Source: Azospirillum sp. TSH58
Lineage (GTDB): Bacteria; Pseudomonadota; Alphaproteobacteria; Azospirillales; Azospirillaceae
Length of the DNA: 64,000 nt
NCBI RefSeq assembly: GCF_003119115.1
Contig: NZ_CP022363.1
Coordinates: 186,001-250,000, forward strand
Reading direction: 5' to 3'
In this document: piece after piece, positions 59,017 to 64,000 of the stretch
Numbering within the stretch: the stretch's first letter is position 1
Layout of the letters: each line of letters begins with the position of its first letter
The notes under the pieces: generated by a model
Seen by the model: only the letters and a program-made list of their open reading frames with translations
What the model was told of the DNA's origin: nothing
Database searches by the model: none
Program-made: the position numbers and the translations under genes

Positions 59017-62000
59017 ATGATTGGATGGTGTAAACCATTGGTCGTAACGCTTACGCCCCGCTCGCAAGGTGAATCGCCTATGCCGCCGCAATCCCCCCTT
59101 GAGTCGATCCGCCAGAGCCTGATGTCGGGCGGGCGCCTGCCGGCGATGGTCGCCGCCCCCATCGCGCTCGGCGTGTCGCTGGCCGCGAACGCGGCGCCGA
59201 TGGACACGCTGACGACGATCCAGAACCAGACCTTCGAGCCGACCTCCGGCAACATCCTCATCACCAGCACCGGCGGCGTGGTCGACAGCGGCACCGGCAA
59301 CCACGCCACCGACCTGACCACCGGCGTGTGGGTCAAGTCGCCCGGCGGATGGACCCTGACCAACCAGGGCACGATCAAGATCTCGATCGAGACCAACTTC
59401 TATCAGGCCGACGGCATCTACGCTCAGACCTATGGCACCGTCATCAATTCCGGACTGATCGAGGTGCCGAAGACCTACAACGGCATCCTGTTCGCCAATT
59501 CGGCGAATTCGCTGAAGTCGGTCGTCGAGAACACCGGGACGATCATCGGCAATTGGGCCGCCATCGAATCCTCGCACGCGCTCAGCCTCACCAACGGCTC
59601 CCCGTCCAACAGCGCCGCGCTGATCAAGAATGTGCGGTCCGCAACGGCGTTCTCGCAGACGGATTACGCCGCGGTGATGGTGTCCGCCCTGTTCACGCCC
59701 TCCAGCATCACCAACCACGGCACGATCATCGGCACCACGGACGCGCTGTCCGTCTCCGGCGTTTCGACCATCGTCAATCACGGGACCATCGCCGCCGGAA
59801 GCGGCTTCAGCGCGATCAAGACGTTCGGCATCGCGGGCGGCAGCTTCATCAACCTGAAGGATGGCAGCCTTGTGGTCGGCGGCATCCAGGCCGCGGGTGC
59901 CAACCAGGTCCTTCTGCTGGAGGGCAGCGGCACGCTGTCCGGTCCGGTGTCTGGCCTGACCACCCTCAACGTGAACGGTACGGAGTGGACGCTGGGGGGC
60001 GTGAGTTCGGCCACGACCACGAACCTCCAGGCCGGCACGCTGCGCGTCAACGGCTCCCTCACCACCGGGCTGCAGCTCGGCAGCGGCACGACGCTGACGG
60101 GCACCGGGACGGTCGTCGGCAACCTGACCAGCCCGTCCGGGACGACCGTGACCCCCGGCGGTTCCGGCGCGCCCGGCACCCTGACGGTCACCGGCAACGT
60201 CACGCAGCAGAGCGGCAGCACGCTGGCGATCCGGACGACGTCTTCGGCTGCCAGCAAGCTGGCCGTCACCGGCACCGCCACCATCGGCGGCGACCTGTCC
60301 GTCACCTCCACCGGCAGCGGTTACGGCGACAGCACGACCTACACCATCGTGACCGCGACGGGCGGGGTGTCCGGCGCCTTCACCACGATCACCGGCAGCG
60401 ACACGACGCTGACCCCGACGGCCACCTTCGACACGGCGAACAACCGGATCCAGCTCACCCTGACCAAGGTGACGCCGCCGCCCGACCCCGATCCGACTCC
60501 GAACCCCGATCCTGATCCGAATCCCGATCCTGGCCCGACTCCGAACCCCAACCCCGATCCGACGCCCAACCCCGATCCGAGCCCGAATCCCGACCCGACC
60601 CCGAATCCTGCCCCCACGCCTCCGGTCACCGGCGTGATCGACACCAGCCGCCCCAGCTTCACCAACAGCGATGGCGCGGTCCAGGGCAGCTCGGTCACGT
60701 TCGATGGCGGAACGCTGCGCCCGGCCTCGCCGCTGACGGTCGGCCAGTCGGTCACCGTGACCAGCCGCGGCGGCACCATCACGCCGGACGGCAGCACCGT
60801 CACCCTGGCGGGCGCCGTCGGCGGCAGCGGCGCGCTGGCCGCGTCGGGACCCGGCACCGTGGTCGTCTCCGGCCAGCTCGCCAACGCCGGCGGCCTGTCG
60901 GTCGGCGACGGCGCGGCCCTGACCATCGCCAAGAGCGGCGTGGTCGCGGGCGGCACGCTGGCCCTGAACAACGGCGGCAGCGCCACGGTCGGCGGCATCG
61001 TGGCCGTTCCGGTGACGGTGGCCCGCGGCGGCGCCATGACCGTCGTCGAGGGCGGCGGCGTCGGCGGCACGCTGGCGGTGGAGGGCGGCACCCTGACCGT
61101 CGCCGCCTATGGCGCGGTCAACGGCGCGGTCACCGTGACGTCCGGCGGCAGCGCCACCCTGGCCGGCGCCGTCATGGCCCCGGTCACGGTGAGCGACGGC
61201 ACCGTCACCGTGGCCGCCACCGGCATCACCGGCGCGGTCAGCGTGGGGAACGGCGGGTCGGTTGCCGTGAACGGCGTGGTCTCCGGCTCGCTGACCACCA
61301 GCGCCGGTTCGACCTTCAGCGGCGGCGGCACCGTCCGCGGCCCGGCCACGCTCGCCGGCACCGTGTCGCCGGGCAACTCGCCGGGCGTGCTGACCTTCCA
61401 GTCCGCGGTGACGCTGACCGGCACCAGCGTCCTGAACGCCGAGATCGACGGCCCGACCGCCGGCTTCGGCGCCGGCCATCACGACCAGATCCGGGTGCAG
61501 GGGGCGTCCTTCACGGCCGCCGGCACGCTGGCTCCGCTGCTGCGCGGCATCAGCGGCGACGCGACCAACGCCTACACCGCCACGCTGGGCCAGAGCTTCA
61601 CCATCGTCCAGGCCGACGGCGGCGTGTCAGGCGGCTTCGCCACGGTGACGCAGCCGGCGGCGGGGCTGGAGGCCGGCACCCGCTTCGACACGCTGTACGA
61701 CGCCACCGCCGTCCGGCTGGTGGTCACGCCGACCAGCTACGCGGTCCGCGGCGGCACCCGCAACCAGCGGGCCGCCGGCGCGGCGGTGGACGCGCTGCGT
61801 CCGGCCGCCGGGGCGCGGCTGGAGGGCGTCGCCGCCCCGCTGTTCAACGGCCTCTACGGCCTGCCGGGGAACGGCATCGCCGGGGCGCTCGACCAGCTCT
61901 CGGGCAAGCTCCACGCCGACACGCTGGCCGCCGACCGCACCAGCCGCCGCCTGTTCGGCAGCGCGGTGGAAGGCCGCCTGTCGGCGCTGCGCGGCGGCGA

Positions 62001-62919
62001 GGCGGCGTCCTCCGGCGTCCGGCTGGCCGGCAGCGGCAACGGCACGAGCGCCGTCGGCGAAGCCGGTGAGGCCCGCGGGTCGGGCGGCGTGTGGGGCCAG
62101 CCGCTGGCGGCCTACAGCCGGACCGGCTCGGACGGCAACGCCGCCGGCACCACCGAGCGGATCGGCGGTTTCCTGCTGGGCGCCGACCACAGCTACGAGA
62201 ACGGCGTGAGCGGCGGCGTGGCGCTCGGCTACCTGCGCAACCGCGTCACCTCGCGCGACGGGCTGGGCAAGGCCGACGTGGACAGCTACCAGGCGACGCT
62301 CTACGGCTCCTGGAGCCTGCGCGGCACGGCGGACAGCCCCTATGTCGAGGGCGCCATCGGCTACGGCTACGCCAACTACGACGCCTCGCGCGGCATCGCC
62401 TTCGGCACGCTGGGCCAGGGCGCCAGCGGCAGCGCGGACGGCCATGACGTCTCGGTGGAGATTGCCGCCGGGCACCGCATGGCCTTCGCCGGCTCGGACA
62501 GCGCCTGGATCGAGCCGCGGGCCGGACTGCGCTTCGACCGCATCACCCGCGAGGCCTTCCGCGAGTCCGGCGGCGGCGTGGCGCTCGACGTCGAGGCGGC
62601 GGGCTGGACCAGCCTGCACAGCGCGCTCGGCGTCCGCGCCGGGACCAGCGTGACGGTGGGCGGCTGGCGCCTGCTGCCCAACGCCGCCCTGGCGTGGGAG
62701 CATGACTTCGCCGACGCGACGGCCTCCACCACCAACCGGCTGGGCGGGGTGGCCTTCACCGCCGACGCCAGCAAGCCGGGCCGCGACGCCCTGGTGATCG
62801 GCGCCGGGCTGGGCATGGCTCTGGACGACCGGCTGACCGCCACCATCGGCGTTCAGGACGCGATCCGCGCCCGCGAGAACACGGTGTCGGCGACCGCCGG
62901 CCTGAAGTGGAAGCTGTGA
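59017..62919 (+). CDS. Autotransporter (type Va) with Pro/Asp/Asn linker
   Basis: 1300 residues. An extended signal region (about 1-60, basic, then PAMVAAPIALGVSLAANAAP) precedes a beta-helical passenger in two halves. The first (about 61-485) has TNQGTI, NSGLIEV and NHGTIIG repeats. A Pro/Asp/Asn-rich linker (about 488-535, PDPTPNPDPDPNPDP and variants) joins it to the second half (about 540-1010), of Gly/Val/Thr repeats (GGTLAVEGGTLTVAA). The C-terminal 280 residues are the autotransporter barrel, ending in aromatic/basic GLKWKL. It should be an outer-membrane-anchored surface protein, perhaps an adhesin; no protease motif is seen. ATG 59017 has GAGG upstream; ATG 59080 with AGGTGA is an alternative. 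Confidence 0.9.
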   Translation: MIGWCKPLVVTLTPRSQGESPMPPQSPLESIRQSLMSGGRLPAMVAAPIALGVSLAANAAPMDTLTTIQNQTFEPTSGNILITSTGGVVDSGTGNHATDLTTGVWVKSPGGWTLTNQGTIKISIETNFYQADGIYAQTYGTVINSGLIEVPKTYNGILFANSANSLKSVVENTGTIIGNWAAIESSHALSLTNGSPSNSAALIKNVRSATAFSQTDYAAVMVSALFTPSSITNHGTIIGTTDALSVSGVSTIVNHGTIAAGSGFSAIKTFGIAGGSFINLKDGSLVVGGIQAAGANQVLLLEGSGTLSGPVSGLTTLNVNGTEWTLGGVSSATTTNLQAGTLRVNGSLTTGLQLGSGTTLTGTGTVVGNLTSPSGTTVTPGGSGAPGTLTVTGNVTQQSGSTLAIRTTSSAASKLAVTGTATIGGDLSVTSTGSGYGDSTTYTIVTATGGVSGAFTTITGSDTTLTPTATFDTANNRIQLTLTKVTPPPDPDPTPNPDPDPNPDPGPTPNPNPDPTPNPDPSPNPDPTPNPAPTPPVTGVIDTSRPSFTNSDGAVQGSSVTFDGGTLRPASPLTVGQSVTVTSRGGTITPDGSTVTLAGAVGGSGALAASGPGTVVVSGQLANAGGLSVGDGAALTIAKSGVVAGGTLALNNGGSATVGGIVAVPVTVARGGAMTVVEGGGVGGTLAVEGGTLTVAAYGAVNGAVTVTSGGSATLAGAVMAPVTVSDGTVTVAATGITGAVSVGNGGSVAVNGVVSGSLTTSAGSTFSGGGTVRGPATLAGTVSPGNSPGVLTFQSAVTLTGTSVLNAEIDGPTAGFGAGHHDQIRVQGASFTAAGTLAPLLRGISGDATNAYTATLGQSFTIVQADGGVSGGFATVTQPAAGLEAGTRFDTLYDATAVRLVVTPTSYAVRGGTRNQRAAGAAVDALRPAAGARLEGVAAPLFNGLYGLPGNGIAGALDQLSGKLHADTLAADRTSRRLFGSAVEGRLSALRGGEAASSGVRLAGSGNGTSAVGEAGEARGSGGVWGQPLAAYSRTGSDGNAAGTTERIGGFLLGADHSYENGVSGGVALGYLRNRVTSRDGLGKADVDSYQATLYGSWSLRGTADSPYVEGAIGYGYANYDASRGIAFGTLGQGASGSADGHDVSVEIAAGHRMAFAGSDSAWIEPRAGLRFDRITREAFRESGGGVALDVEAAGWTSLHSALGVRAGTSVTVGGWRLLPNAALAWEHDFADATASTTNRLGGVAFTADASKPGRDALVIGAGLGMALDDRLTATIGVQDAIRARENTVSATAGLKWKL

Positions 62920-62933
62920 GGAGCATGACGGCG

Positions 62934-63446
62934 ATGCGCAAGGCCATCATCACGGGGGCGCTGGCAGCGCTCCCCCTCCTCATGAGCGGGGCTCCCGCTA
63001 TTGCGGTGGAACCGGGCAAGACCTTCGGCGACTGGCAGACCGAATGCGAGACGCCCCCCGACGGCAAGCCGCGCTGCTTCCTCTCGCAGACCCGCGTGAT
63101 GGAGAACAAGGAGGCCAAGCAGGCGACCCGCATCCTCAAGGCGTCGCTGGGCTATTTCGCCCCGGACGGCAAGGGGGTGATGGTGGTGATCCTGCCGCTG
63201 GGCGTCGACCTGCGCGCCGGGGCCGCCCTGACCATCGACGACGGCAAGCCGCTGCCGTTGACCTACCAGCAGTGCATCCAGGACGGCTGTCTAGCCAACG
63301 CCCCGATGGACGAGGCGACCCTGACCGCGCTGCGCCGCTCCAAGGGGGCGCAGATCGCCGTGCGCCCCTATGGCGGGACGCAGGCCGTGGCCTTCCCGAT
63401 CTCCACCAAGGGGATCACCGACGGCTTGGCCGCCCTGAAGCCCTGA
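62934..63446 (+). CDS. IalB-family (invasion-associated locus B) exported protein
   Basis: About 170 residues. A signal peptide (ALAALPLLMSGAPAIAVEP) is followed by the IalB domain: FGDWQTECETPPDGKPRCFLSQT, then LPLGVDLRAGAALTIDDGKPLPLTYQQCIQDGCLANAPMD, AVRPYGGTQAVAFPIS and GITDGLAAL. Four cysteines probably form two disulfides. Homologues are common in alphaproteobacteria and are linked to host-cell or envelope stress in some. It starts just after the autotransporter stop, so the two are probably co-transcribed. GAGGAG at 62918-62923 favours ATG 62934; ATG 62907 and 62925 are alternatives. Confidence 0.88.
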   Translation: MRKAIITGALAALPLLMSGAPAIAVEPGKTFGDWQTECETPPDGKPRCFLSQTRVMENKEAKQATRILKASLGYFAPDGKGVMVVILPLGVDLRAGAALTIDDGKPLPLTYQQCIQDGCLANAPMDEATLTALRRSKGAQIAVRPYGGTQAVAFPISTKGITDGLAALKP

Positions 63447-64000
63447 AGTTGCTTCCGGCCACCGCGGCGACGGCGCCGCGGATGGCCTCGTCCCACCGTC
63501 CCGGCGCCGGCTGCCGGTGCAGGGTGACGGTGGGATACCAGGGCGTGCCGCCGCGGCCGAGCAGCCAGCGCCAGTCCGGCGCGTAGGGCAGCAGCACCGC
63601 GGTCGGGCGCCCCATCGCCCCGGCCAGATGGGCGACCGCCGTGTCCACGCAGACCACATGGTCGAGCTGTGCCAGCACCGCCATGGTGTCAGCGAAACTC
63701 TCCAACTCCGGCCCCAGACCGACCAGCGGCGCCGCCCCGTAGTAGCGGGCGGCCTCGGCCTGCGCCGGCCCCTTCTGGAGCGACACCAGCGCGGTCTTCT
63801 CAAGCGCGAACAACGGCGCCAGCCGCGCGAGGGTCAGGGAGCGGTTGCGGTCGTTCCCGTGCGTCGGACGCCCCGCCCAGACCAGCCCGACGCGGCGGTG
63901 GCCGCGGGGCAGCAGCCCGTCCAAACGATCCGTCCAGCGCTCCACCCGCTCCGGCTCGGCCCGCAGATGGGGGACGGGTTGCGGAACGCTGTCGAGCGTC
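63415..64000 (-). CDS. Glycosyltransferase (GT9/TPR-linked type), C-terminal part
   Basis: The frame is open through the right edge, so the N-terminus is outside the window; about 195 residues are visible. They show the C-terminal nucleotide-binding lobe of heptosyltransferase-like glycosyltransferases: RRVGLVWAGRPTHGNDRNRS, DHVVCVDTAVAHLAGAMGRPTAVLLPYAPDWRWLLGR and TPWYPTVTLHRQ. Proteins with this lobe often carry N-terminal TPR repeats and sit beside autotransporter genes, whose passengers they may glycosylate; that is an inference here. The 3' end overlaps the convergent IalB-family gene by 32 bases. Confidence 0.87.
   Translation of the reverse strand, partial: TLDSVPQPVPHLRAEPERVERWTDRLDGLLPRGHRRVGLVWAGRPTHGNDRNRSLTLARLAPLFALEKTALVSLQKGPAQAEAARYYGAAPLVGLGPELESFADTMAVLAQLDHVVCVDTAVAHLAGAMGRPTAVLLPYAPDWRWLLGRGGTPWYPTVTLHRQPAPGRWDEAIRGAVAAVAGSNFRASGRPSRR

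Overview
The window is high-GC, densely coded DNA of alphaproteobacterial type, most likely Azospirillum or a close relative in the Rhodospirillales. That placement is an inference from gene content: a chemoreceptor ending in a PilZ domain, a globin-coupled sensor, a soluble multi-HAMP hybrid kinase, an IalB-family protein, and a DUF1839 / amino acid:[carrier protein] ligase operon. No rRNA, tRNA, IS element, integrase or CRISPR array is visible.

Bases 1-25600 form a sensing and envelope region. It holds a truncated globin-coupled sensor, a Cache-HAMP-MCP-PilZ chemoreceptor, a DUF4142 lipoprotein, a small cytochrome c and a pentapeptide-repeat protein. A signalling block follows: a lone receiver, a 1652-residue hybrid kinase with tandem HAMP units, and a second hybrid kinase. 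After these come a glycine-zipper protein, a divergent SDR/AraC pair, a group III truncated haemoglobin, a PstS-like half-domain lipoprotein, a third hybrid kinase, a LOG-family enzyme, a DUF3750 protein, a small unknown, an MscS-type channel and a secreted surface-antigen-like protein.

Bases 25651-47045 are one minus-strand locus. A giant surface protein of about 5000 residues (LEPR motif, DUF4347, beta-helix, 28 near-identical 100-residue repeats, Ig-like domains, Gly/Pro-rich tail) is followed by a TolC-family lipoprotein, a periplasmic HlyD-type adaptor, a GAF-like/HlyD membrane protein and an M50 peptidase/HlyD fusion. No ABC transporter is present. The locus looks like a type I-like exporter in which the M50/HlyD protein sits where the ABC protein would be expected. 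This is the best candidate for an under-described system here.

Bases 47463-50322 hold a GNAT acetyltransferase and two phage-tail-collar (MdpB-type) proteins around a small DUF6916-like protein. An 18-bp motif recurs around this block. Bases 50291-57978 are a tight minus-strand operon: carrier protein, acyl-CoA-dehydrogenase-like flavoprotein, class II synthetase-like amino acid:[carrier protein] ligase, DUF1839 protein, GH2-type glycosidase and a double alpha/beta-hydrolase. It can load an amino acid on a carrier protein and probably oxidise it; the product is unknown.

Bases 58203-64000 contain OsmC, a 1300-residue autotransporter behind an AT-rich leader, an IalB-family protein and a glycosyltransferase that runs off the right edge.
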